A stretch of 64,000 bases of DNA from Pigmentiphaga litoralis (GTDB lineage: Bacteria > Pseudomonadota > Gammaproteobacteria > Burkholderiales > Burkholderiaceae_B), in NCBI RefSeq assembly GCF_014651835.1, contig NZ_BMXQ01000001.1, positions 3,695,049 through 3,759,048 of the forward strand, written 5' to 3'. The notes under the pieces are model-generated. The model searched no databases, was not told where the DNA came from, and saw only the letters and a list, made by a program, of their open reading frames with translations. Shown piece after piece: positions 35,428-43,749 of this stretch. Positions within the stretch are counted from its first letter, which is position 1. Each line of letters begins with the position of its first letter. The position numbers and the translations under genes are program-made.

Positions 35428-35757
35428 TCAGTACGCAGGGCCATCGGCCCAGGGCGAGAACGGCGCGGGCATGAGGATGCGGTTCTCTTGCGTCAGCACG
35501 TAGGGCTGGACCTTGGCCGCATAGGCCTGCCAGTCCGGGTTCTGCAGCAGGGTGGCGCGGCGCGCGGCGCGGTCGGCCAGGCTGTCGTAGGCCCACAGGT
35601 GCACGACCTGATTGAGCGTGCCGATCTCGGTGGTGAAGTACCCGACGAGGTGGCCCAGGATGGGCCGCTGGATGGCCAGCCCTTCCGCTTCATAAGCGCG
35701 GACGTAGGGCAGGGATTTGCCGCAATGGCAGGTGTAGGTTCGTTCTTCGACGATCAC
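35428..35757 (-). CDS. NIPSNAP-family protein
   Basis: A 109-residue NIPSNAP domain protein (MIVEERTYTCHCGKSLPYVR; LGHLVGYFTTEIGTLNQVVH; WAYDSLADRAARRATLL). It is the promoter-proximal gene of the minus-strand operon and lies 97 bp from the divergent GntR gene. No activity is established for the family; it may bind a pathway intermediate. It is only distantly similar to the NIPSNAP protein at 11220. Confidence 0.85.
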   Translation of the reverse strand: MIVEERTYTCHCGKSLPYVRAYEAEGLAIQRPILGHLVGYFTTEIGTLNQVVHLWAYDSLADRAARRATLLQNPDWQAYAAKVQPYVLTQENRILMPAPFSPWADGPAY

Positions 35758-35774
35758 GAGGTCTCCTCTCGATT

Positions 35775-35792
35775 ACTATAGTCCTATATAGT
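35775..35792. promoter_or_regulatory. GntR-type operator between the NIPSNAP and GntR genes
   Basis: ACTATA-GTCCTA-TATAGT has perfect 6-bp arms and lies mid-way in the 97-bp divergent gap. It overlaps the AT-rich -10-like sequences of both directions. HutC-type GntR proteins bind palindromes of this size, so the adjacent regulator is the likely ligand. Confidence 0.6.
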
Positions 35793-35854
35793 GATTTGGA
35801 TTATAGGCTTGAGGAAACGCATGTCAATCATTCTTCGCACCGGCTTTTTGTAGA

Positions 35855-36619
35855 ATGCAGCCCATGACCACCGCCCCCAACTGGCTCGCGGGCCGCCTGA
35901 AGAACGACGCTGGATCCGGCCTGCCCAAGTACTTGCAACTGCGCAAGGCCATCTCCGATGCCATCGCCGATACGACCCTGACGGAAAGCGAAAAGCTGCC
36001 GGCCGAAGAGGTCCTGGTAAAAATGAGCGGGTTCAGTCTTGGCACCGTGCAACGCGCACTGAGCGTGCTGGTGGACGATGGCCTGCTGACACGCAAGCAA
36101 GGGTCGGGCACCTTCGTGGCCGACAAGGAAGCGCCGATGCGCGCGCCCTTCTATCACTGCAAGTTCCTGGATGAGGCCTCGGGCGAGATCCTGCCGATCT
36201 ACTCGCGCATCCTCGGCCGCACCGTGGTCACCGGCACCGGCGCATGGAGCGACCATCTGCGGGGCGACGAACATGTGTGCATCGAACGCATCTTTTCGAT
36301 CAACAACGAGTTCGATGTCTACACACGCGCCTATATCGTGCGCGGCGTCTTTCCGTTGCTGGACGACTCGCCGCTGGATGCCCTGAGCGGCGTCAACATC
36401 AAGGAACTGCTGGAGCGCGAGTACCGGCGGCCGGCGACGCGGTTTTCGGAAAAGCTGTCGGTCAGCGTGTTTCCGCCCGCGGTGTGCAAGCTGCTGAAAC
36501 TGCCCAAGGGATCGGCAGGCGCGACCCTGGACATCTCGGCCTTCGACCGGCGCGGCGAAGCGGTCTACTTCCAGTCCTTGTCGATCCCGCCAAATCCGCG
36601 CAAGCTGGTGGTGAGCTGA
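35855..36619 (+). CDS. GntR-family regulator, HutC/UTRA type
   Basis: A 254-residue regulator. The GntR winged helix is near residues 25-90 (KYLQLRKAISDAIADTTL, then GTVQRALSVLVDDGLLTRKQ and GSGTFVA), followed by a UTRA ligand domain with RRPATRFSEKLS and a C-terminal FQSLSIPPNPRKLVVS. UTRA domains sense small pathway molecules. It is divergent from the NIPSNAP-enolase operon and probably represses it and itself via the palindrome at 35775. The Bug gene at 36798 may also belong to the regulon. Confidence 0.9.
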   Translation: MQPMTTAPNWLAGRLKNDAGSGLPKYLQLRKAISDAIADTTLTESEKLPAEEVLVKMSGFSLGTVQRALSVLVDDGLLTRKQGSGTFVADKEAPMRAPFYHCKFLDEASGEILPIYSRILGRTVVTGTGAWSDHLRGDEHVCIERIFSINNEFDVYTRAYIVRGVFPLLDDSPLDALSGVNIKELLEREYRRPATRFSEKLSVSVFPPAVCKLLKLPKGSAGATLDISAFDRRGEAVYFQSLSIPPNPRKLVVS

Positions 36620-36688
36620 CAGGGCGCGGTCACGCACCGCCATCCTGCGGTTTGAGCGCGGGTAAACCCTGCTAATACAACGGGCACA

Positions 36689-36715
36689 ATAATTTATAAT
36701 TTTTTCATAAATTAT
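36689..36715. promoter_or_regulatory. AT-rich palindrome upstream of a Bug gene
   Basis: ATAATTTAT and ATAAATTAT are perfect 9-bp arms separated by 9 bp, in a strikingly AT-rich patch 83-109 bp upstream of the Bug start at 36798. It could be an operator or, with the T-run in its loop, part of the GntR transcript's end. The sequence differs from the GntR operator at 35775. Confidence 0.5.
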
Positions 36716-36797
36716 ATGGACTACGCGTTCATATAAAACGGGGATACGGCACCACGCACTGTCGCAGGTCACCTAGACCTGTCCACCAAGGACACCC

Positions 36798-37808
36798 ATG
36801 AAAAAAACCGCCCTTCGTCGCCCCCTTTCTGCAGCGTCCTTTGCGACCGCATTCGCGACTTCCCTCGCGGCCCTTCTGTCCCTGACTGCACCTGCCCATG
36901 CGGCCGACTACCCCGTCAAGCCGGTCCGGATCGTCGTGGCCTATCCCGCAGGCGGTGACACCGATGTCATCGCACGGTGGATCGCCGAAAAGCTGGCCGC
37001 GAAATGGGGCCAGCCGGTGGTCGTGGAAAACCGGACCGGCGCAGCCGGGTCGATCGGCAGTGCCTACGTGGCTCGAACGCCCGCCGACGGCTACACCCTG
37101 CTGGTGGCGCCCAACACCTTGGCCATCGCGCCCTATGTGCTCAAGCCCGGCAGCGGCGGCGAGTACAACGCCAAGACCGACTTCACGGCCATCTCGGAAA
37201 TCGGCCGCCAATCCCTGTTTATGGTCGGCGCCGATCACGCGGGCCTGAAGTCGGTGGACCAAGTCGTGAAGGAAGCGCGCGCGGGCAAGGTCACCAGCTA
37301 CGCCAGCCCCGGCAGCGGCTCCCCCATGCATATCCTGTCGGAACTGTTCGACCGGTCCGCTGGCATCAAACTGACGCAGATTCCCTATCGCGGCAGCGCG
37401 CCTGCGATCGTCGACCTGGTGGGTGGCCAGGTGCCGGTCATGTACTCGACGATCGGCCCGCTGGCGCAGTACGTCGCGACCGGCAAGCTGCGGCTGCTTG
37501 GCGTGGCGGACAAGGTGCGGTCGCCCTTCGCGCCCGATGTCCCGACCTTTGCCGAGCTGGGCTACAAGGACGTGGAAGTCAGCGCATGGCAGGCCGTCTT
37601 TGGCCCGCGCGGCCTGCCGCCCGAGATCGTCCAGAAGGTGAATCTGGCCGTCAATGACATCCTGAAGATGCCCGACGTGGTCGATCGCATGAAGGCGCTG
37701 GCCATCTCGCCGACCGGTGGCACGCCCGAGCAGATGGGCGCGGTCATCGCCGCGGAAGACGCCCGCTACAGCAAGATCATCAAGGACTTCGGCATTCGTG
37801 CCGACTGA
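36798..37808 (+). CDS. Bug-family tripartite tricarboxylate transporter receptor
   Basis: A 336-residue periplasmic receptor with a long Ala/Ser-rich signal peptide cleaved near AHA-ADY. Motifs are YPVKPVRIVVAYPAGG, VENRTGAAG, PADGYTLLVAPNT and PTFAELGYKDVEV. It differs from most Bugs here in having GGDTDVIAR in place of the usual GGxxDxxAR spacing variants. It follows the GntR gene and precedes an internally deleted SDR fragment, suggesting a once larger operon. Confidence 0.91.
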   Translation: MKKTALRRPLSAASFATAFATSLAALLSLTAPAHAADYPVKPVRIVVAYPAGGDTDVIARWIAEKLAAKWGQPVVVENRTGAAGSIGSAYVARTPADGYTLLVAPNTLAIAPYVLKPGSGGEYNAKTDFTAISEIGRQSLFMVGADHAGLKSVDQVVKEARAGKVTSYASPGSGSPMHILSELFDRSAGIKLTQIPYRGSAPAIVDLVGGQVPVMYSTIGPLAQYVATGKLRLLGVADKVRSPFAPDVPTFAELGYKDVEVSAWQAVFGPRGLPPEIVQKVNLAVNDILKMPDVVDRMKALAISPTGGTPEQMGAVIAAEDARYSKIIKDFGIRAD

Positions 37809-37820
37809 AGGGGTCCCGCA

Positions 37821-38009
37821 ATGAACGACACGGCCCGGCACGACGCCGACATCGACCAGGGTCCGGAAGTCGCCTTCGTCACGGGCGCCGCGTCGGGCAT
37901 CGCCGCCACCCGGTTCATGACAGGGCAGACCCTGTTCGTGGACGGCGGCAAGTCACTGGGCGGCCTGGGCATCCAGCTGGCACAGGCCACAACGTTCACT
38001 GCGCAATGA
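37821..38009 (+). pseudogene. SDR gene with an in-frame internal deletion
   Basis: A 62-residue frame. It begins like an SDR (VAFVTGAASGI, the nucleotide-binding loop) and jumps straight to the SDR C-terminal signature (ATRFMTGQTLFVDGGKSLGG). The roughly 190 residues between them, including NNAG and the Ser-Tyr-Lys catalytic residues, are gone. The reading frame has stayed open, but the product cannot fold as a Rossmann enzyme. It starts 12 bp after the Bug gene and overlaps the convergent hypothetical gene by 14 bp. Confidence 0.75.
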
Positions 38010-38271
38010 TGATGCCGCTGTGCTCGTCGTTGCTGCTGATGCCGGAGGCCACTTCCACCAGCCTTTCCTTGCCCGTGTAATAGCGGTCCAGCCGCCAGTC
38101 GCTCAGTACTTCCAGAGCAAGTTCGAAGGTTTCGAGCTTCATTTCATACAGCTCGTGCAGCGGAAACTCTTCATTGGACTGCAAGGCGACGGCCAGTTTG
38201 GCCAGGGTCTTGGCATCCTGCTTTTCGGGGTGTTCGGAGATGTACTTCCGGGCTTTCTTGATGGCGCGCAT
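37996..38271 (-). CDS. Conserved-looking small protein of unknown function
   Basis: A 91-residue charged, helical protein (MRAIKKARKYISEHPEKQDA; then ELYEMKLETFELALEVLSDW; ending SGIIIAQ). I do not recognise a family. The composition, an ATG with upstream regulatory-looking sequence and normal codon use favour a real gene. It overlaps the deleted SDR remnant tail to tail. Confidence 0.6.
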   Translation of the reverse strand: MRAIKKARKYISEHPEKQDAKTLAKLAVALQSNEEFPLHELYEMKLETFELALEVLSDWRLDRYYTGKERLVEVASGISSNDEHSGIIIAQ

Positions 38272-38323
38272 GACAAAAATTCCTGTTCGGTTGGACGCGA
38301 GTCATCCCTGCAAATACCGGTCC

Positions 38324-38342
38324 TAAAAAGATGAACTTTTTA
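38324..38342. promoter_or_regulatory. Short inverted repeat upstream of the 91-residue gene
   Basis: TAAAAAG-ATGAA-CTTTTTA has perfect 7-bp arms and lies 53-71 bp upstream of the minus-strand start at 38271. It may be an operator; the T/A runs on both sides could also let it serve as a weak bidirectional terminator. Confidence 0.4.
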
Positions 38343-38462
38343 TGACTTGTCATGGAGAAAACGTGCCGCGTCCGTTGCCGCGGCAGGGTGCCGCAGCGTG
38401 GTACCGCAGAGTATCCCTAACCGTACAAACGCCCCGTCATCCTTACGGACGATGGTGGCTCG

Positions 38463-38972
38463 TCAGCCTTGCACGACCTCGTATTTATCGCGCTTCACGC
38501 CCAGCAGATTGATGCCTTCGATGCGCAGCAGCCGGGTCGGCCCGGAGCGGCTGGGCGCATGCAGATCGCCCTCGTTGTAGACGTACGCCGTACCAGGCGT
38601 GAGCGCATAATTGCGGACCGCAACAGCCTTGCCAGGCTGGCCGTCATGGGCCTTCTCGATGATGCGGTAATCGGTCATGTCGGTCGTGCCCGACGCCTGG
38701 CCGTAAATCGCCCAGCTGGGACCATGATCGTGCGGCGAGCTGCCCTTGGCGTCGTGATACACGTGCGCCAGCACACAGAATTTCAGATCGGGATCTTCGT
38801 ACAGCAGGTGGCGTTCCTTTTCCTGATCGGGGCGGATATTCGTTTCGACGAATTGCGCATCGCCCGTGGCACGTTCGACCAGTTGCTTGACCACGTCGCG
38901 CCCGGCGGGACCCGGATCGTGTTGCAGCGCGGCACGGCAATCGGCAACGAAGGCTTCAAGGGAATAGGACAT
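38463..38972 (-). CDS. Cupin-fold metal-dependent enzyme (cysteine-dioxygenase-like)
   Basis: A 169-residue single-domain cupin. SSPHDHGPSWAIYGQ holds the metal-binding H81 and H83, and GDLHAPSRSG gives the third histidine (H138), a 3-His iron site as in cysteine dioxygenase and related thiol dioxygenases (COG5553-type). The substrate is not certain. It is divergent from the LysR at 39070 with about 97 bp between, so that regulator may control it. Confidence 0.75.
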   Translation of the reverse strand: MSYSLEAFVADCRAALQHDPGPAGRDVVKQLVERATGDAQFVETNIRPDQEKERHLLYEDPDLKFCVLAHVYHDAKGSSPHDHGPSWAIYGQASGTTDMTDYRIIEKAHDGQPGKAVAVRNYALTPGTAYVYNEGDLHAPSRSGPTRLLRIEGINLLGVKRDKYEVVQG

Positions 38973-39069
38973 GGTGCGGCGTCTCCAGCATAGGGGTAAG
39001 GCAGAGAAAGGATTATCGCCCTGCCGGGCCGGCCCCTACAATGGCCCGATTACAGAGGCGGAGACACGC

Positions 39070-40071
39070 TTGCACCCATCCATCAACAAGGCGACGGGCA
39101 TCCAGCTGGACGTCACGGCGGACCTGCACAAATGGCGCGCCTTCCTGGCCATTGCCGAACTGGGCAGCCTCACGCGCGCGGCGCTGTATCTCGATGTTGA
39201 CCAATCGGTACTGAGCCGCCGCATCAACGCGCTGGAACGCGAATGCGGCGCGCGGCTGTTCAACCGGACCGGCCGCGGCGTCGAGCTCTCGGAAGTCGGC
39301 GCGCGCATCTTCCCGAACGTGAAACGCCTGCTGTCCGATGCGGAGCAGCTTGAAGCCGACATCAAGGGCGAGTCGCGCGTGCCCACCGGGCAGGTCACCA
39401 TCGCGCTGATCCCGTCGATCTCCAATCCGCTGATCCACAATCTGTTCGTGCGCATGCGCGAGCGCTTTCCCGGCATTCATCTGAAGGTGCTGGAAGGGTC
39501 CAGCGGGCAGGTCGAAGAATGGCTGGCCGATGCGCGGGTCGATATCGCGATCCTGTACCGCTATGGCGCGACTTTGCCGGAAGGCGATCAGGCCCTGGCG
39601 ATCGTTGACACCTATCTGATCGGCGGCAAGGGCGACCCGGTCACGCGATCACCCGAGGTGTCCTTCGATGTGTTCGACAAGCTGCCCTTCATTCTGCCCA
39701 GTGCGCCCAATGGCCTGCGCAACGCGCTGGACCGCGCCGCAAAGGAACACAAGCTGACGCTGCAGCCGCGGATGGAAGCGGATTCGTTGCCGCTGCAGAA
39801 GCTGCTGGTGGCGCAAGACGGCCTGTACACCGTGCTGCCGCTGCATGCGGTGTGGAACGAGGTATCCGAAGGCACGCTGCAGGCATCCAAGGTGATCGGA
39901 CCCGGCATGGCGCGCACGATATCCATGTCCTTGTCGAAGTCCAAAGGCCCGGCTCGCGCGGTGGCCGAGGTCGCGTCCGCGATCGTGGACATCGTCAACG
40001 ACATGGGGCGCAGCGGCATGTGGCACCGCCTGGATGACCCGGAACAGGCCAGGACACCCGCGCAAACCTGA
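39070..40071 (+). CDS. LysR-family transcriptional regulator
   Basis: A 333-residue LTTR from a TTG at 39070 preceded by GCGGAG. Upstream in-frame codons overlap the cupin promoter region and carry no similarity. The winged helix (WRAFLAIAELGSLTRAALYL, then DQSVLSRRINALERECGARL) and effector domain resemble the LysR at 17377. It lies between the divergent cupin and the downstream CMD-amidohydrolase-Bug operon and may control either or both. Confidence 0.88.
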   Translation: MHPSINKATGIQLDVTADLHKWRAFLAIAELGSLTRAALYLDVDQSVLSRRINALERECGARLFNRTGRGVELSEVGARIFPNVKRLLSDAEQLEADIKGESRVPTGQVTIALIPSISNPLIHNLFVRMRERFPGIHLKVLEGSSGQVEEWLADARVDIAILYRYGATLPEGDQALAIVDTYLIGGKGDPVTRSPEVSFDVFDKLPFILPSAPNGLRNALDRAAKEHKLTLQPRMEADSLPLQKLLVAQDGLYTVLPLHAVWNEVSEGTLQASKVIGPGMARTISMSLSKSKGPARAVAEVASAIVDIVNDMGRSGMWHRLDDPEQARTPAQT

Positions 40072-40198
40072 ATTGGCGATAGCGACATGGCCACGGCGGC
40101 GCACGGGCGCTACGCTAGGGACGCGGTCGCCGGCCGCGCCGCCATGGGCTCTTCCGGGCCCATCCTTCTGACCGCATCTTTTCGTTCGCACCCACGCC

Positions 40199-40768
40199 AT
40201 GCCACGTATTACGCTGCCCTCCCCCGATACCATGAACGCCGACCAGCGCGCCGTCTACGACAAGGTCGTGAACGGCCCGCGCGGCAAGATCGAAGGGCCA
40301 TTGCGTGCGGCCCTGGTCAATGCCGAACTGGCCGATTGCTGGCAGGCCATGGGCGCCCTGCTGCGCTATCGCACGACGCTCTCGCCGCGCCATTCCGAAC
40401 TGGCCATCATGGTGACGGGCCGCTATTGCCGCTCGCCGTTCGAGTGGTTCGCGCATCGCCCCGCTGCCGAAAAAGCCGGGCTGGAAACCGCCATCATTGA
40501 AGACCTGCTGGCGCAGCGCACGCCCGATCTGGCCGGCGCGGATCTTGCGGTGTACCGCTATGCGATGGAACTGAACCAGTACCGCTCGGTATCGGACAAG
40601 ACCCACGCGGCCGCCGTGGAAGCCCTGGACGAACGCGGCACGGTCGAACTGACCGCGCTGGTGGGCTATTACACGCTGGTGGCGATGACCCTGAACTCGC
40701 AGGAAATCCCGTTGCCTGAAGGCGTGGCGCCGGCCTTCCCGCTGCCGCAACACGAGGAACTCAAATGA
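40199..40768 (+). CDS. Carboxymuconolactone decarboxylase (CMD/AhpD-like) family protein
   Basis: A 189-residue all-helical CMD-fold protein. GRYCRSPFEWFAHRP holds the characteristic Cys77 and His86 of this subgroup, in which the AhpD CxxC is replaced by a C-x8-H pattern. Members act as decarboxylases or peroxidase-like reductases in aromatic pathways. It overlaps the amidohydrolase gene by 4 bp. Together with that LigI-like enzyme it may process a ring-fission product. Confidence 0.85.
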   Translation: MPRITLPSPDTMNADQRAVYDKVVNGPRGKIEGPLRAALVNAELADCWQAMGALLRYRTTLSPRHSELAIMVTGRYCRSPFEWFAHRPAAEKAGLETAIIEDLLAQRTPDLAGADLAVYRYAMELNQYRSVSDKTHAAAVEALDERGTVELTALVGYYTLVAMTLNSQEIPLPEGVAPAFPLPQHEELK

Positions 40769-41595
40769 ATCTGGATCTCGAAGCCGACCTGCGTGCAGGC
40801 GGATGGGATTGCCACACGCATGTGTTCGGCCCCTATGCGGACTTTCCATTGGCCGATGACCGCAGCTACACGCCGCCCGAAGCCACCCAGGACGATTACG
40901 TGGCGCACCTGGCCCGGCTTGGACTGAAGCATGGCGTGCTGGTCCACCCCAGCGCCTACGGCGAGGACGACAGCCTGCTGCGCAATGCGTTGGCTGCGCA
41001 TCCGGACTGGCGGGGCGTGATCGTCAAGCAGCGCGCCACGCGCCCGGAACTGGTCGAGCTGCGCGAGCTGGGCGTGCGTGCCGCCCGATTCAGCCAGCGC
41101 AGCGGCGCGGGGGCCAACTTTGCGGGCAGCGCGTCGTTCGCCGATCTGCAGACCATGGCGCCTGACCTGGCCAATGCCGGCATGCATGCGGAGCTCTGGA
41201 CCGACTGCCTGACCCTGGACACCCTGGCCGACTCGATCGGAAAGCTGCCCATTCCGGTCGTGATCGACCACATGGGCGGCTTCGATGTGAAAGCCGGCGT
41301 CGATGCGCCTGGCTTTCGCGCCCTGCTGTCCTTGCTGGAAAGCGGGCAGGTGTGGGTCAAGCTGTGCGCCTATCGGAACACGCTGGGCGGCTCGCTGGAA
41401 CAGGCGCAGCCCTTTCAGGAAGCGATGATGGCGGCCAATCCGGATCGCCTGGTGTGGGGCAGCGACTGGCCGCACCTGCGGGTCAACCCCGCGCCCGACG
41501 CCGCCGAACTGCTGGCCACCTTCCGGCGCTGGGCCGGCAGCGACGAGCGCGTGCGCGCTGTGCTGATCGACAACCCGGCCCGCCTGTACGCGTGA
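40765..41595 (+). CDS. LigI-like amidohydrolase (2-pyrone-4,6-dicarboxylate lactonase family)
   Basis: A 276-residue TIM-barrel amidohydrolase. GWDCHTHVFGP (H17, H19) is the metal/proton site, followed by RSYTPPEA, HMGGFDVKAG and VWGSDWPHLRV with the catalytic aspartate. These match the 2-pyrone-4,6-dicarboxylate lactonase subgroup, which opens a lactone formed in protocatechuate meta-cleavage. The real lactone is uncertain. It is coupled to the CMD gene and followed by a Bug gene. Confidence 0.86.
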   Translation: MNLDLEADLRAGGWDCHTHVFGPYADFPLADDRSYTPPEATQDDYVAHLARLGLKHGVLVHPSAYGEDDSLLRNALAAHPDWRGVIVKQRATRPELVELRELGVRAARFSQRSGAGANFAGSASFADLQTMAPDLANAGMHAELWTDCLTLDTLADSIGKLPIPVVIDHMGGFDVKAGVDAPGFRALLSLLESGQVWVKLCAYRNTLGGSLEQAQPFQEAMMAANPDRLVWGSDWPHLRVNPAPDAAELLATFRRWAGSDERVRAVLIDNPARLYA

Positions 41596-41805
41596 GCCCG
41601 GACCGGCGCACCTGACCGGGCACAGGGCCTGCCGATGCGAGCCAGGTGCCCCCGTCCGGCCGGGCCTTCCCGCCCGTCAGGCATATCTGCTTTGCTCTCC
41701 CGGCGGCTGGCTTGGCGGCCAGCTTCTGCCACCATGACGGAAAACGCGTGACCGCGAGCGTGTCCCCCACGCCCGGCCGCGACACAACACCGTCGGGAGA
41801 CAGCA

Positions 41806-42789
41806 TTGACCAACACTACACGCCGTACCCTCGTCCTGGGCGCGCTCGCGCTGCCCTTCGCGTCGCTGTCCACGCGCGCCCTGGCGCAGGCGGGCTGGCC
41901 TGACCGTCCCTTGCGCATCATCGTGCCGTTGGCGCCGGGGGGCTCGGCCGACGCGGTCTGCCGCCTGCTCAGCAATGGGCTGAGCCAGGTGCTGGGCCAG
42001 ACGGTGGTGGTGGAAAACAAGCCGGGCGCCGGCGGCATTACCGGCCTGTCGGAAGTCGCGCGCGCCAAGCCCGATGGCTACACGCTGGGCTATTCGCTGG
42101 CAGGCGCCCTGACGGTCGCACCGCACATCGCTACGCGCATGCCCTACCAGATGAGCGACCTGACGCCGGTGTCGCAAGTCGTGGCCGTGCCCGAGATCAT
42201 CGTCGTCAATCCCAAGCTGGGTGTGAACACGCTGCAGGAATTGATTGCCTATGCGCGCGCCAATCCGGGCAAGGTCAACTTCGGGTCGGCCGGCAATGCC
42301 ACCATCCCGCATCTGGGCGGCGAGCTCCTCAAGCGCACCGCCAAGATCGACATCGTGCACATCCCCTACCGCGGCTCGGGCCCGGCCCTGAACGACCTGC
42401 TGGCCGGTCAGGTGCAGATGATGGTGTCCGACATCACCCTGGTCCGCTCGCATATCGAAGCCGGTCGCCTGGTCGGCCTCGCCGTGGCGGGGCCGGCCCG
42501 GGTGTCCGAATTGCCCAAGGTGCCAACGACCGCGGAAGCCGGCGTGCCCGGCATGGTCGTGTCGAACTGGCACGGCATCGTCGGCCCGGCCGGCATGTCG
42601 CCCGCCTTGCTGCAGACGCTGCATGCCGCAATCCGCAAGGCCATCGACATGCCCGAGATCAAGCAACGCCTGGAGAAGGAGGGCGCTGATGCCGTGGCCA
42701 GTTCGTCGGCCGAATTCGCAACCTTCCTGGCCAAGGAAAGCAGCGTGTGGGGCGGGCTGACCAAGGAATTGGGAATCAAGTGGGACTGA
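41806..42789 (+). CDS. Bug-family tripartite tricarboxylate transporter receptor
   Basis: A 327-residue periplasmic receptor from a TTG at 41806 with a good ribosome site (GGGAGAC). The signal peptide begins TTRRTLVLGALALPFASLST, with a twin Arg before a hydrophobic stretch, and is cleaved near ALA-QAG. Motifs are GGSADAVCRLL, VENKPGAGG, KPDGYTLGY and YGIV-type C-terminus. Its stop overlaps the start of the next hydrolase gene (TGATG). It probably imports the substrate of the CMD/LigI-like/hydrolase set. Confidence 0.92.
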   Translation: MTNTTRRTLVLGALALPFASLSTRALAQAGWPDRPLRIIVPLAPGGSADAVCRLLSNGLSQVLGQTVVVENKPGAGGITGLSEVARAKPDGYTLGYSLAGALTVAPHIATRMPYQMSDLTPVSQVVAVPEIIVVNPKLGVNTLQELIAYARANPGKVNFGSAGNATIPHLGGELLKRTAKIDIVHIPYRGSGPALNDLLAGQVQMMVSDITLVRSHIEAGRLVGLAVAGPARVSELPKVPTTAEAGVPGMVVSNWHGIVGPAGMSPALLQTLHAAIRKAIDMPEIKQRLEKEGADAVASSSAEFATFLAKESSVWGGLTKELGIKWD

Positions 42790-43700
42790 TGTCGATGACG
42801 TCGATGCAAATTTTGAATGCGGGTGCCGCCGGTGCGATGGCTGATGCGGCGGCCGATGTTGCGGCGGCTGCGGCGTCATCTGCCGTGCATGCCGCGCAGG
42901 CTGGCATTCATTCCCTCTCCGGACATACCGTGACGCATGGCGATGTCCGCATCGCCGTCGCCACGTGCGGCAGTGGCCCGGTCATCGTGTTGCTGCCCTC
43001 CCTGGGCCGGGATGTCGAAGACTTCTTTCCCATCGCGCCGCTGCTGGCCGCGCGCGGCTATCGCGCCGTCATGCCCAGCCCGCGCGGTATTGGCGGGAGC
43101 GTAGGGCCGCTGACCGGCATCACCCTGCATGACTTTGCCGACGACATCGCCGCCGTCATTGCACATGAGGGCGCGCAGCCTGCGCTGGTGGCGGGCCATG
43201 CCTTCGGCAACTGGGTCGCCCGCAACACGGCGATCGATCATCCCGATCGCGTCGCGGCCGTGGCCGTGCTGGCGGCAGCCCACAAGGACTTTCCGCGCGA
43301 GCTGCGTGCCCACATTGATGGCGCCATGGACGTGAGCCTGGAGCGCGACCTGCGCCTGGCGCATCTGCGCGCGGCCTTCTTTTCGGCGGGCGGCGATCCA
43401 TCACCCTGGCTCGATGGCTGGTATCCCGATGTCGCGCGCGCGCAGCGCGCCGCGTCGGCCGCCACGCCGGTCGCTGGCTGGTGGACGGCCGGCCGCGTGC
43501 CGGTGCTGGATGTGCAGGCCGCCAACGATCCATTTGCGCCCGCCAGTGGTGCCCATTTGCTGCGCGATGAATTGGGCGCCGATCGCGTCACGGTGCGCGT
43601 GGTCGGACCGGCGGGTCATGCCCTGCTGCCCGACCAGCCTGCCGCAGTCGCAGAGGCCCTTGCGGACTTTGCCGACAGAGTCCTGCCAAAACATCCCTAG
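42789..43700 (+). CDS. Alpha/beta-fold hydrolase with alanine at the nucleophile position
   Basis: A 303-residue alpha/beta-hydrolase-fold protein. After an Ala-rich lead (1-40) comes SGHTVTHGDVRIAVATCGSG and the fold proper. The nucleophile elbow reads GHAFG (136-140), so the usual serine is Ala138; the later His (VGPAGHALLPDQP) and an acid region are kept. Either it is a non-hydrolytic fold member, as in some cofactor-free oxygenases or lyases, or it is inactive. The start at 42789 is set by the one-base overlap with the Bug stop. Confidence 0.83.
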   Translation: MSMTSMQILNAGAAGAMADAAADVAAAAASSAVHAAQAGIHSLSGHTVTHGDVRIAVATCGSGPVIVLLPSLGRDVEDFFPIAPLLAARGYRAVMPSPRGIGGSVGPLTGITLHDFADDIAAVIAHEGAQPALVAGHAFGNWVARNTAIDHPDRVAAVAVLAAAHKDFPRELRAHIDGAMDVSLERDLRLAHLRAAFFSAGGDPSPWLDGWYPDVARAQRAASAATPVAGWWTAGRVPVLDVQAANDPFAPASGAHLLRDELGADRVTVRVVGPAGHALLPDQPAAVAEALADFADRVLPKHP

Positions 43701-43749
43701 ACCGCTAATCAAAAAAACACATAACAACTCAATCACAAGAGAGACGCCC

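Noticed and set aside
33697-35781. A 694-residue plus-strand open frame
   Set aside because: It is antisense to the 2-hydroxyacid dehydrogenase, enolase-family and NIPSNAP genes; long antisense frames are common at this GC content and the composition (His/Arg/Gln-rich) is that of a shadow.
38347-38580. A 77-residue plus-strand frame next to the cupin gene
   Set aside because: Mostly antisense to the cupin gene's C-terminal part; Arg/Ser/Pro-rich shadow composition and no ribosome site.
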